Of a DNA stretch of 64,000 bases, positions 53,833 to 62,011 are shown in pieces (within the stretch, counting starts at the first letter, position 1; every line of letters starts with the position of its first letter). The translations under genes and the position numbers were made by a program. Source of the stretch: GCA-2731375 sp002731375 (lineage in GTDB: Bacteria > Pseudomonadota > Alphaproteobacteria > GCA-2731375). The notes below the pieces were generated by a model. It was given only the letters and a program-made list of their open reading frames with translations. It did no database searches and was not told where the DNA came from. Where the stretch lies: positions 18,829 to 82,828 of the forward strand of contig JASMDX010000076.1 of NCBI GenBank assembly GCA_030752605.1. The letters run 5' to 3'.

Positions 53833-54104
53833 CGTAATATCTGAATTCCGCGCTGCCATGGCGTTCTGGACCTGAACAGCGCATTGCACCGCATCGACCA
53901 CGGAGGGGAATTCCAACAGCAAGTCGTCACCCATGGTCTTGGCGATACGGCCGCCGTATTCCTCAATTGCTGGATCAATCAGCTCCGCCCGGTGGCGCGC
54001 AGAGACACAATGGTGCCAGCCTCGTCCGCGCCCATCAGACGCGAATAGCCCACCACATCCGCCGCGACAATAGCCGCTAGCCTGCGTTGCGTTCTCCCCT
54101 GCAT
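53826..54104 (-). pseudogene. class III adenylate/guanylate cyclase, N-terminal fragment with frameshift
   Basis: From ATG 54104 the frame reads RRLAAIVAADVVGYSRLMGA with the first metal Asp, then stops after a shift near 53985-53998. The next frame continues AELIDPAIEEYGGRIAKTMG and DDLLLEFPSVVDAVQCAVQV with the second metal Asp, up to EDRRI. There the cyclase domain ends abruptly where relatives continue into the IGVNLGDV region. One missing C in the GCGCGCCACC stretch explains the shift. The gene lacks half of the catalytic domain and all downstream TPR-type sequence. Confidence 0.85.
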
Positions 54105-54215
54105 GGCAGGATTTTAGCTGAAACAATTATAATCGGATACAGCCGGTCGCATTCCGGCTTTGGTCTATCAATTTCAGTTATTGACGGGACCGCCTGGTAA
54201 ATCCGATCATGGGTC

Positions 54216-56153
54216 ATGTTTCCGTACCCCAATCTGTTCCAGTCCGGCCAAATCGGCACGCTGGAAATATCAAACCGCATTGTCTTCGCCGCCACCTCGT
54301 CCGAGCTGGCCGATGGCGAGGGCCTTGTCACCGACGAGATGGTAGAATTCTATGCCGAGCGGGCCCGTGGCGGTACCGGCCTGATCGTGGTCGAGGCGAC
54401 CTATGTGGACCAGCAGGGCAAGCGCCTGAAGCATAACGCCATGCTGCATGATGACGGCTGCATCCCCGGCATGACCCGGCTGGTCGATGCTGTGCACGAG
54501 GCGGGCGCCAAGATCGCAATTCAGATCAATCATGGCGGCCGTGAAAGCGTGCCGGAGGTTTCGGGCTCGGTTCCCCTTGCACCCTCCGCCCTGCCGTCGG
54601 GCTATACTGGCGTTGGCGCCGCGGTGCTGCCGCGTGAGCTGACCATTGCCGAGATCGAGGGCATTGTCGGACGCTTCGCCGATGCGGCGGTGCGTGCAAG
54701 GACCGCAGGCTTTGACGCGGTGGAGATCCACGGCGCCCATGGCTACCTGGTCGGGCAATTCTTGTCGCCGATCTGCAATACGCGGGAGGACCGCTATGGC
54801 CACGATAACGCCGGGCGGGCCCAGTTCGGAGTGGAGCTGGTCGCGGCGATCAAGGCCCACACCGGCGCCGATTACCCGGTGATCTTCCGCATGAATGCCC
54901 GCGACCATGCCCCGGGCGGGTTGGAACTGGATGCGGCGGTGGAGAGCGCAGTACTGTTCGCTGCCGCCGGTGCCGATGCCATCAGTGTTTCAGGCGGCAT
55001 GCATGCCTCCCGCCCCTATATGATCATTCCTGGCATGGCGACGGAACATGCCTGCTATGCCGATTGCAGTGCGGCCATGAAGGAACGTCTCGATATCCCA
55101 GTGATGACCGTGGGCCGGATCAATACGCCGGATCTGGCGGAGGATGTTCTGGCGCGGGGCGATGCGGATTATATCTGCCTCAGCCGTGGCCTGATCGCTG
55201 ATCCATATTTCGCGGCCAAGGCCAAGGCGGATCAAGCAGCACAGATCGCCCCCTGTATTGCCTGCAATGAATGCATCGCCAATGTACACCTGCACACCGG
55301 TCTGGCCTGCACGGTCAACCCCATGGTCAGTCGAGAGCTGGCCTTGAAACCGATTCTGACCCGTCAGGTAACGCCAAGACGCCTGGCTGTGATCGGCGGC
55401 GGTGCGGCCGGCATGGCGGCCGCGACCACGGCGGCCAAGCGCGGCCATATGGTGCATTTGTTCGAGAAGGCAGCACGGCTGGGCGGTCAATTGAATTTGG
55501 CCCACCAACCGCCGCACCGTGAAGAAATCGAAAGCCTGCTGAATTATTTCCGCGCCGAGGTGGCGCGTCTTGGTATTGAGGTTAGCCTTGACGCAGATCC
55601 CGCGCCGGACGAAATCGACGCCGACGCCTTGATCGTCGCCATTGGCGCCGAAGCGGTGGCGGCGGATGTGCCGGGCGCCGATTTGGTCGATGTGCTGTAT
55701 GGCTGGCGGGTGCTGGCGGGGACGGACAAGTCGGGACAAAACTGCGTCGTGGTCGGTGGCGGCCTGGTGGGTGTGGAAGTTGCCGATATGTTGGCTGTGC
55801 AGGGCCGTGACGTGGTTCTGATCGCCCGTACGGAACTGCTGCGCAAGGCGGTGCATGTGGACAAGGTGCATTATCTTGACCGCGTGGATACCTTGGGTAT
55901 CGAGGTCATGACACACACCCAGGTCATCGAAATCCGGCCCGGTGAAATCGTATTGCAGCCCCAAGGCCGCCTGCGCCGTACCTTGCAGGGTATCGACAGC
56001 ATCATCTATTGCACCGGCTATCACAAACGCGAGGCCGAGGCAGTGCGCTATCAGGCCTTGGATATTCCCGTGCATTTTGTTGGCGACGTGCTTGGTTCCC
56101 GTAAATTTTTCCAGGCCATCCAGGAAGGCACCCTGGCGGCGTTGGAAATTTAG
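54216..56153 (+). CDS. NADH:flavin oxidoreductase (OYE/2,4-dienoyl-CoA reductase type)
   Basis: A 645-residue fusion of an Old-Yellow-Enzyme barrel (residues 1-350) and FAD/NAD domains (about 390-645). In the barrel, QINHGGRES and DAVEIHGAHGYLVGQFLSP are typical FMN and substrate elements. The 4Fe-4S site is CIACNECIANVHLHTGLAC. RRLAVIGGGAAGMAAATTAA binds FAD, and CVVVGGGLVGVEVADMLA binds the nicotinamide cofactor. Relatives reduce dienoyl-CoAs, trimethylamine or enones, and the precise substrate is not known. It starts the plus-strand unit with the VOC protein. Confidence 0.93.
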   Translation: MFPYPNLFQSGQIGTLEISNRIVFAATSSELADGEGLVTDEMVEFYAERARGGTGLIVVEATYVDQQGKRLKHNAMLHDDGCIPGMTRLVDAVHEAGAKIAIQINHGGRESVPEVSGSVPLAPSALPSGYTGVGAAVLPRELTIAEIEGIVGRFADAAVRARTAGFDAVEIHGAHGYLVGQFLSPICNTREDRYGHDNAGRAQFGVELVAAIKAHTGADYPVIFRMNARDHAPGGLELDAAVESAVLFAAAGADAISVSGGMHASRPYMIIPGMATEHACYADCSAAMKERLDIPVMTVGRINTPDLAEDVLARGDADYICLSRGLIADPYFAAKAKADQAAQIAPCIACNECIANVHLHTGLACTVNPMVSRELALKPILTRQVTPRRLAVIGGGAAGMAAATTAAKRGHMVHLFEKAARLGGQLNLAHQPPHREEIESLLNYFRAEVARLGIEVSLDADPAPDEIDADALIVAIGAEAVAADVPGADLVDVLYGWRVLAGTDKSGQNCVVVGGGLVGVEVADMLAVQGRDVVLIARTELLRKAVHVDKVHYLDRVDTLGIEVMTHTQVIEIRPGEIVLQPQGRLRRTLQGIDSIIYCTGYHKREAEAVRYQALDIPVHFVGDVLGSRKFFQAIQEGTLAALEI

Positions 56154-56170
56154 GGCGCATCCGGTTTATG

Positions 56171-56193
56171 ATGGGGACCTTTCGTGTCCCCAT
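56171..56193. other. 8-bp perfect hairpin between the reductase and the VOC gene
   Basis: ATGGGGAC pairs with GTCCCCAT around a 7-base loop. It starts 17 bases after the reductase stop codon. It has no T-run, so it could be a factor-aided terminator, an RNA-stability element or an operator. It ends 11 bases before the ribosome site of the VOC gene. Confidence 0.5.
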
Positions 56194-56215
56194 GATAAAA
56201 ATTCAAGGAGCCAAC

Positions 56216-56668
56216 GTGATTGATATCAACGGCATGGCGCATGTCATTCTAACCGTGAGCCAATTCGACAAGGCGCGGGAATTCTATTGCGGCTTATTGC
56301 CCTTTTTCGGCATGAAACGTGTCTTCGACGGTGATGAATTCTGCTATCACGTCGGCGCCCGTACGGCGATCGGCATCCAACGCTGTGAGGAGCAGTATGC
56401 CGATGAACGCTTCGTGCAACTGCGTGTCGGTCTGCACCATATTTGTCTGCGGGCGCGCTCGCGCGAGGATGTGGATCTTGCCGGTGCCAAGGCGGCGGAG
56501 CTGGGTGCGAATATGGTGCGCGGACCCGAGGAGCGTACCTGGGCGCCCGGCTATTACTATGTCTTGTTCGAGGACCCGGACGGCATCCGCTTCGAAGTCA
56601 ATTTCGTGCCGGGCCAGGGTCTGTTAAACGAAGATGCCATGCTCGAACCGGACGGCGATTATAGCTGA
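56216..56668 (+). CDS. VOC (glyoxalase/dioxygenase) family protein
   Basis: A 150-residue paired beta-alpha-beta-beta-beta protein: NGMAHVILTVSQFDKAREFY begins the first module and LRVGLHHICLRARSREDVDL the second, with YYYVLFEDPDGIRFEVNFVP carrying the final metal Glu. I start at GTG 56216, because AAGGAG lies five bases before it. A longer ATG frame from 56168 would run through the hairpin and has no ribosome site. Substrate unknown. Confidence 0.85.
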   Translation: MIDINGMAHVILTVSQFDKAREFYCGLLPFFGMKRVFDGDEFCYHVGARTAIGIQRCEEQYADERFVQLRVGLHHICLRARSREDVDLAGAKAAELGANMVRGPEERTWAPGYYYVLFEDPDGIRFEVNFVPGQGLLNEDAMLEPDGDYS

Positions 56669-56673
56669 GGGGC

Positions 56674-57840
56674 CTAACGAAACAATCGGCCGCTCGCCAA
56701 CTTCGCACCTTCTGACAGGGCTGCTAATTTGGCCCAGACAACGTCTTCGGCAACCTTGCCCATGCCGGCGGATGTATCGAAGCCGCAATCGGTGCCGGCC
56801 AGGACGCGGCTGGGGTCGCCTACTGCTTGGGCAATGCGCTCGATCCGGTCGGCAACCACCTCCGGGTGCTCCACATAGTTCGTCGTGGTGTCGATAACGC
56901 CGGCGACTAAGACTTGATTGTCGGCCAGGGGCCCGCTCTCAAATAACTTGTATTCGTGGGCGTGGCGGGGATTGGCGAAGGGCAGCACGATGCCGCCCAC
57001 ATTCGCCTGTAGTATCGTCGGCAGTATTTCAGCTAGGGGCACGTCCAGATCATGGGGTCCTTCGTAGTTGCCCCAACAGACATGCACACGAACGGAGTCC
57101 CGGGGGATATTGACCAGGCTGCGGTTGATGGCCGCGATCACGCGCTCCACGAATGCAACAAAATCGGATACCGGGCGGTCGGCGTATGTGATGTGACGTT
57201 CCAACGCCAGGTCCGGGCAGTCCAGTTGCAGGGTGAAACCATTGCGCACGATGGCCTCGTACTCGATACGCAGCGCCTCGGCCAGGGCATCGAGATAGGT
57301 CTCGGCATCGTCGTAAAATTCGTTGGGCACGGCGGTGGCGATGATGCCCGGAGACGGCGCTGTTATAAAGGCCTCCCGTTGTTCCGGTGCATGGGTCGTC
57401 AGGATGCGGCGAAAGTCTTTGCATTCGGTTTCCACATAGGCCGGGTCCAGATAGCGCACTTCGTCGACGACCGCCGGCACTTCGAAATTGGTCACGACAG
57501 CCTTGTTGGCAGTCAGGGCCTGGCGCATGGCTAGAAAGCCCGGATAGCGCGCCACGTCAGCGGGTGGCTGACGGGTGCCCAGGCCCGTAAAGCCGCTTAT
57601 GCGGTGGCGTACATACAGGAAAAACGCATCGCGGGGCTGCTCGCCATTATTGGGGATATCGATGCCGGCTTCCAACTGCTTGGGCAGCACCCAATTCGTG
57701 GCATCCTCGATTGCCGCCGCCATTGCTCTGCCATCCACCGCCCGACCATGCACCCGGTCCGCGAACATTTCCACTAGAGCCGGAGGGCGGGGCAGGCTGC
57801 CCGTGTGGGTGGTCAGAATACGTCCGTCGCTGCGATGCAT
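56674..57840 (-). CDS. cobalamin-independent methionine synthase II (MetE C-terminal) family protein
   Basis: A 388-residue TIM barrel related to the catalytic half of MetE. It opens ILTTHTGSLPRPPALVEMFA. Zinc ligands are seen in VRVHVCWGNYEGPHD (His and Cys) and in VLAGTDCGFDTSAGMGKVAE (Cys), with a Glu expected in IVLPFANPRHAHE. Stand-alone members occur in catabolic clusters and probably move methyl groups from other donors, so a role in methionine synthesis is not certain. ATG 57840 fits family starts. Another ATG at 57858 would overlap the divergent GIY-YIG start inside CATG. Confidence 0.85.
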   Translation of the reverse strand: MHRSDGRILTTHTGSLPRPPALVEMFADRVHGRAVDGRAMAAAIEDATNWVLPKQLEAGIDIPNNGEQPRDAFFLYVRHRISGFTGLGTRQPPADVARYPGFLAMRQALTANKAVVTNFEVPAVVDEVRYLDPAYVETECKDFRRILTTHAPEQREAFITAPSPGIIATAVPNEFYDDAETYLDALAEALRIEYEAIVRNGFTLQLDCPDLALERHITYADRPVSDFVAFVERVIAAINRSLVNIPRDSVRVHVCWGNYEGPHDLDVPLAEILPTILQANVGGIVLPFANPRHAHEYKLFESGPLADNQVLVAGVIDTTTNYVEHPEVVADRIERIAQAVGDPSRVLAGTDCGFDTSAGMGKVAEDVVWAKLAALSEGAKLASGRLFR

Positions 57841-57856
57841 GCTATAAGCCGTTCCC

Positions 57857-58108
57857 ATGTATTGTTACGTCTATATCCTAGGCAGCCGGAGCGGCTCTGA
57901 CCAGCGTACCTATGTGGGCTGGACCAATGATCTGGAAGCGCGTCTGGCCAAGCATAACGACAGCACCGGCGCGCGCAGCACCCGTGGCCGAACCTGGGTC
58001 CTGCTCTATGCCGAGCGCTACAGGACGCGCGGCCTGGCCATGAGCCGGGAATGGCATCTAAAGCGCGACCGCAAGTTCCGCAAGACGTTGTTGGATGCGA
58101 TTGAGTGA
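57857..58108 (+). CDS. GIY-YIG nuclease family protein (YhbQ/UPF0213 type)
   Basis: An 83-residue stand-alone GIY-YIG domain. The motif pair is CYVYILGSRS and RTYVGWTNDLEARLAKHN, and the conserved Arg and Glu positions are in YAERYRTRGLAMSREWHLK. Such small proteins are putative endonucleases of unknown function. The gene is divergent from the MetE-like gene. It converges on the amidohydrolase gene. Confidence 0.9.
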   Translation: MYCYVYILGSRSGSDQRTYVGWTNDLEARLAKHNDSTGARSTRGRTWVLLYAERYRTRGLAMSREWHLKRDRKFRKTLLDAIE

Positions 58109-58119
58109 TCCGCGTTAGG

Positions 58120-58962
58120 TCAACGCTTCTCCGGTGCCCAGCCATAGGCTCTCTCGCAGGCGCCGCCCATCAGCATTGCCCGTTCGCTTTCGCTCAGGCG
58201 GTCGGTGAGACGGAACGGTTCAACGGCCTGTTCGTAGTTGACGACCGCGAACGTGCGGGTCCAGTCGGTGCCCCACAGGCAGCGGTCGAGGCCCCAGGCG
58301 TCGAATACGCGGGCGAGCGGGTCCCAGATGTCGGCGTAGGGGTAGCTGGCGCGCGAAAGAGTGCACGCCCCACTGACCTTGATCACCGCGTTCGGGCGGC
58401 TGGCGAGGCCAAGTACTTTCGGCAGATCGGCCCAGGGCTCCGCCGGGGCCGGCGGCATGCGGGGCTGTACGATGCCCAGATGATCGATGATGAAGCGGGC
58501 GTCCGGATGGCGGTCGATAACCGCCGTGCCCGCCTCCAGGTTGCCCCAGAAAAGCATGTTGACGGGCAGGTTGTGCCGCACGGCTTCGCGCAGTACTAGA
58601 TCAACGCCTGGGCCGTCGGGGTCGCGTCCTGGCTCGCCGCTCATCATGATACGTATGCCGACGGTGCCCGGTGTTTTCTTCCAATCCGCAATTACATCGG
58701 CTACTGCGGGGTCCGACGGATCGACCGGCCTGACGAGGCCAAAACGGCCAGGATGAGCATTGCCTACCTCGACCGCATAAGAGGCGTCGTACTGGTACAT
58801 GGTAAAGGCGGATATGAAGATCGCGCCATCGACGCCGACCGCATCCATTGCCGCCACCATCTCGTCGCCGGTAACATGTTCCGGCCAGTTAGGCACCGCG
58901 TGCCATGGCCGGTCCGGCGTGTTGGCGGCATAGGCGTGGACTTGGGAATCTATAATCGGCAT
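58120..58962 (-). CDS. amidohydrolase-2 family hydrolase (lactonase-like)
   Basis: A 280-residue TIM-barrel protein. It starts MPIIDSQVHAYAAN, with Gln-x-His at the usual metal pair. ARFIIDHLGIVQP provides a barrel Asp-His. CLWGTDWTRTFAVVNYE has the catalytic Asp. This is like 2-pyrone-4,6-dicarboxylate or L-fucono lactonases. AAGGAAC precedes ATG 58962. The frame extends to 59124 but without similarity. It lies in line with the VOC gene upstream. Confidence 0.88.
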   Translation of the reverse strand: MPIIDSQVHAYAANTPDRPWHAVPNWPEHVTGDEMVAAMDAVGVDGAIFISAFTMYQYDASYAVEVGNAHPGRFGLVRPVDPSDPAVADVIADWKKTPGTVGIRIMMSGEPGRDPDGPGVDLVLREAVRHNLPVNMLFWGNLEAGTAVIDRHPDARFIIDHLGIVQPRMPPAPAEPWADLPKVLGLASRPNAVIKVSGACTLSRASYPYADIWDPLARVFDAWGLDRCLWGTDWTRTFAVVNYEQAVEPFRLTDRLSESERAMLMGGACERAYGWAPEKR

Positions 58963-59053
58963 CGCGATGTTCCTTTTGGCAGGACGGTTTTCCAGTATTG
59001 CATCAGGCTGTGATCTATCCTGAATGCTCGCGGCAAATATCCACTCTAAGAGC

Positions 59054-59581
59054 TCAGCGTGGCCAGCGTTCACGTATCGGGTCGGCGCCGTCCCAATCCA
59101 CCGCCGCGTCTCGCACGCCGTCAAAAATGCGCCGCCGGGTCTCGTTCATTTCAGCCATTTCCACCACGGTGCCCGGATGGCCTTCTTGTTCGAAATAGAC
59201 AAAGGGGCCGCGCGGGCTGGTGGATTCCTGTCCCACGGTATAACCGGCGGCCAGGGCCTTCTCGTAGATTTCATTATAATTTTCCGGCCAGGTGGAGAAA
59301 TGCTGCAGACCCTCGTTGCCGGCGTTCAAGAAATCCTGGTACATGGTGGGGGCGGTATCGCGTTGCTGGATCAGCTCGATCTGTACGTCGCCGGAATTGG
59401 CCAGGGCGATGGATATATGCGGCCGGCTTGGCTGGCCCTTGTAGCGAAAGTCATCCACCGCCAGCTTGTCTATATAGAACCATGGCCCGACCTGGCAAAC
59501 ATCGATCCAATAGCGCATGGCGGCGTCCATATCCTTGACCACATAACCCATCTGGCGCAGTGGTCCGAAAAGGCGGCTCAT
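59054..59581 (-). CDS. VOC family protein (glyoxalase-like, PF13669 type)
   Basis: A 175-residue protein: LRQMGYVVKDMDAAMRYWID begins the first module, VGPWFYIDKL follows, and the second module includes GLQHFSTWPENYNEIYEKAL. GHPGTVVEMAEMNETRR ends with the metal Glu. Similar proteins include methylmalonyl-CoA epimerase relatives and many unknown isomerases or dioxygenases. It sits upstream of the lactonase-like gene on the same strand. Confidence 0.85.
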   Translation of the reverse strand: MSRLFGPLRQMGYVVKDMDAAMRYWIDVCQVGPWFYIDKLAVDDFRYKGQPSRPHISIALANSGDVQIELIQQRDTAPTMYQDFLNAGNEGLQHFSTWPENYNEIYEKALAAGYTVGQESTSPRGPFVYFEQEGHPGTVVEMAEMNETRRRIFDGVRDAAVDWDGADPIRERWPR

Positions 59582-59657
59582 CTTGATTTTCCTCCAATTA
59601 AGGGATGCCTGGGGTCGTGGGAGCTTCTATTCTGCCCATCGTCGGACAATTGTTGCA

Positions 59658-60746
59658 ATGGTGCAGAACATGAGTGGAAATATCGTCATCTTCGGCCCCT
59701 CGGGCCTGGTAGGTGGGGCGGCGTTGCGCCATTTCGATGCCTCACCGGATTGGAATGTCACGGCGCTATCACGGCGTCCGCCGCCATTTGAACACGGCGC
59801 GCGGTTTATCCTTCTGGATTTGATGGACCGGGCCGCGTGCGAAAAGGCTTTGGGCGGGCTGTCGGATACCACTCATATCATCTACACCGCGTTGTATGAG
59901 GAAGAGGACGTGATCCGGGGCTGGCGGGCCAGGGCGCAGATGGACATCAATGCCACCATGTTGAAGAACGCCCTCCAACCCATCGATGCGGTGGCCGGGA
60001 ACCTGGTGCATATCTCTCTGTTCCAGGGCACCAAGGCTTATGGCGCCCATTTAAAACCACCCCCCGTGCCGGCACGGGAGCGCTGGGCACGCAACGATCA
60101 TGAAAACTTCTATTGGTACCAGGAAGATTTCGTAAAGGCGCAACAGCAGGGCAGGAATTGGGGCTGGACGATTCTACGGCCCCAGACAATTTTCGGTTTC
60201 GCCCTGGACGCACCTTTGAATATTCTTCTCGCCATGGCTGTTTATGCCGTCGTCCGCCGGGCCGAGGGTTTGCCGCTTTGCCATCCGGGTGGCGGTCCAT
60301 GGGTAACCGAGGCGATCGATACCCGCCTGATCGCCCGCTGTCTTGGCTGGGCCACGGGAGCCGCGACCGCACGGGATGAGATTTTCAACATCACCAACGG
60401 TGATAACATCACCTTCGCCGGCCTCTGGCCCATCCTGGCCCGGCATTTTGGTATGGCCATGGGAGAACCCGAACCCATGCGCTTGCGCGAGGTGATGCCG
60501 GGCAAGGCGCATATCTGGGAACGGATCGCTAAGGAACATGGCTTGCGCGACATTCCCTACGAGAAACTGGTGGGGCCTTCCTGGCAATTCGCTGATTTCA
60601 ATTTCGCTGCCGGCAAGAATCCGGCCCCCGTGGTGGTCAGTACCATCAAGCTGCGCCAGGCCGGCTTTCAGGATTGCATTGATACCGAAGACATGTTGGT
60701 CGAATTGCTGACGCAGTACCAGGATGAAGGCATACTGCCGCGCTAA
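59658..60746 (+). CDS. PRISE-type NAD(P)-dependent enone reductase (atypical SDR)
   Basis: A 362-residue extended SDR. The nucleotide loop is NIVIFGPSGLVGGAALRHF. HISLFQGTKAYGAHL and the NFYWYQEDFVK segment, with Tyr and nearby Lys, are characteristic of progesterone 5-beta-reductase/iridoid synthase-like proteins (PRISE). WTILRPQTIFGFA follows. They reduce C=C bonds of enones. The start is not certain: ATG 59658 or 59670 (MSGN), with no clear ribosome site. Its 3' end overlaps the NUDIX gene by four bases. Confidence 0.85.
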   Translation: MVQNMSGNIVIFGPSGLVGGAALRHFDASPDWNVTALSRRPPPFEHGARFILLDLMDRAACEKALGGLSDTTHIIYTALYEEEDVIRGWRARAQMDINATMLKNALQPIDAVAGNLVHISLFQGTKAYGAHLKPPPVPARERWARNDHENFYWYQEDFVKAQQQGRNWGWTILRPQTIFGFALDAPLNILLAMAVYAVVRRAEGLPLCHPGGGPWVTEAIDTRLIARCLGWATGAATARDEIFNITNGDNITFAGLWPILARHFGMAMGEPEPMRLREVMPGKAHIWERIAKEHGLRDIPYEKLVGPSWQFADFNFAAGKNPAPVVVSTIKLRQAGFQDCIDTEDMLVELLTQYQDEGILPR

Positions 60747-61174
60747 ATTCCGCGCATCTCCCGCGCTACGTTGATGATGCGGACAGTCTCCTTCCACAGC
60801 CCAAGGTTCTTTATCCGATGCAGGGGTATGAATTCGGCGTACATGGCGTCATCGCCACCCACCGGGTCGCCGCTGTGCCATTCCGCCACTACATCGATCA
60901 GGGTGTAGTGAAATTTCACCCGGCCCGTCTCATCGGGGGTGATGGCATCGATCACATCGATCAGGCCGATGTTCTGAATAACGATGGCGGTTTCTTCCTT
61001 TACCTCGCGGGCGGCGGCGGCGAAGACGGTCTCGCCTAACTCCTGCATGCCACCGGGAATGGACCAATCGCCCCTGCGCGGCGCCTTGCCTCGGCGAATC
61101 AGCAGGATTTCGTTATCCTGGAAGACCACGGCGCCGACGCCGACCATGGGACGGTCTGGGTAGGAACGTGGCAT
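60743..61174 (-). CDS. NUDIX hydrolase
   Basis: A 143-residue protein with a full Nudix box, GGMQELGETVFAAAAREV followed by KEETAI, fitting G-x5-E-x7-R-E-x2-E-E. Related proteins hydrolyse nucleoside diphosphate derivatives such as ADP-ribose. GAVVFQDNEILLIRRGKAP forms the first strands. It begins 14 bases after the crotonase stop on the same strand. Confidence 0.92.
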   Translation of the reverse strand: MPRSYPDRPMVGVGAVVFQDNEILLIRRGKAPRRGDWSIPGGMQELGETVFAAAAREVKEETAIVIQNIGLIDVIDAITPDETGRVKFHYTLIDVVAEWHSGDPVGGDDAMYAEFIPLHRIKNLGLWKETVRIINVAREMRGI

Positions 61175-61188
61175 GATCCCGCCTAATC

Positions 61189-61974
61189 TTAAGCGAAGTT
61201 CGGCTTGCGCCGGGCCTGGAAGGCTTCCAGGCCTTCCTCCACATCCGATCCTAGAAGACCATTGATGACCTCTTCTTCTTCCAGGGTCAGACCATCCGAG
61301 GGGCTAACCTCCATGCCTTGGCGGGAAAAATGTTTCATCGCGGTCAGGCCGGTGCGGCTTTTTTGCGCTAGGTTGCGGCAGTAGTCCAGGGCGGTGTCCG
61401 CCAAGGCATCATTGGCCACCACATAGTTGACCAAGCCCCAGTTTTCCGCCTCTTCTGCGCTTAGCCATTTGTTGGTGTACATCAGATCCAGGGCTCGGCG
61501 CAAGCCGACCAGACGAGGCAGACGCTGGGTGCCGCCACCGCCCGGTATCAGGCCGTATTGGGCATGCTGATCGCCTATCTGGGCGCTCTTGGCCGCGAAC
61601 GCTACGTCGGCGGCCATCATCATCTCGATACCGCCCGCCAGGGCCAGGCCGTTGATGGAGACCACCACGGGCAGGGGTGATGTTTCCATGCGGCGAAAGA
61701 TTTCATGAATACGGCTGATGAAGGCAGACAAGGTGGCGCGGTCTTTGCGCGCCGCCATGACCTCGTCCAGATCAGCGCCGGTGCAAAACGTCTTGCCAAC
61801 CGCATCAAGCAGGATGACGCGGACGTTTGGATCATTATCGAAAGCCTCGATGGCATTGGCCATGCCATCCATCAGGCCCGAGGAAATACAGTTGAATTTC
61901 TCGGGCCGGTTCAAGGTCATGATACCAACGCCGTCAACGACCTTTTGCAGGACTTCGTTTCCGCTTCCGCTCAT
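61189..61974 (-). CDS. enoyl-CoA hydratase/isomerase (crotonase) family protein
   Basis: A 261-residue crotonase. The oxyanion hole segments are VGKTFCTGADLDEVM and NGLALAGGIEMMMAADVAFA. In the position where hydratases have the catalytic Glu of QPE, this protein reads IGDQHAQYGLIPGGGGTQR, with His. It is therefore likely to be an isomerase or hydrolase or some other crotonase, not a classical hydratase. It lies downstream of the acyl-CoA dehydrogenase gene with a 37-base gap, consistent with a beta-oxidation-like step. Confidence 0.88.
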   Translation of the reverse strand: MSGSGNEVLQKVVDGVGIMTLNRPEKFNCISSGLMDGMANAIEAFDNDPNVRVILLDAVGKTFCTGADLDEVMAARKDRATLSAFISRIHEIFRRMETSPLPVVVSINGLALAGGIEMMMAADVAFAAKSAQIGDQHAQYGLIPGGGGTQRLPRLVGLRRALDLMYTNKWLSAEEAENWGLVNYVVANDALADTALDYCRNLAQKSRTGLTAMKHFSRQGMEVSPSDGLTLEEEEVINGLLGSDVEEGLEAFQARRKPNFA

Positions 61975-62011
61975 CTCTCAAAACTCCAATTCGAACTTAA
62001 TAAGATACTGA

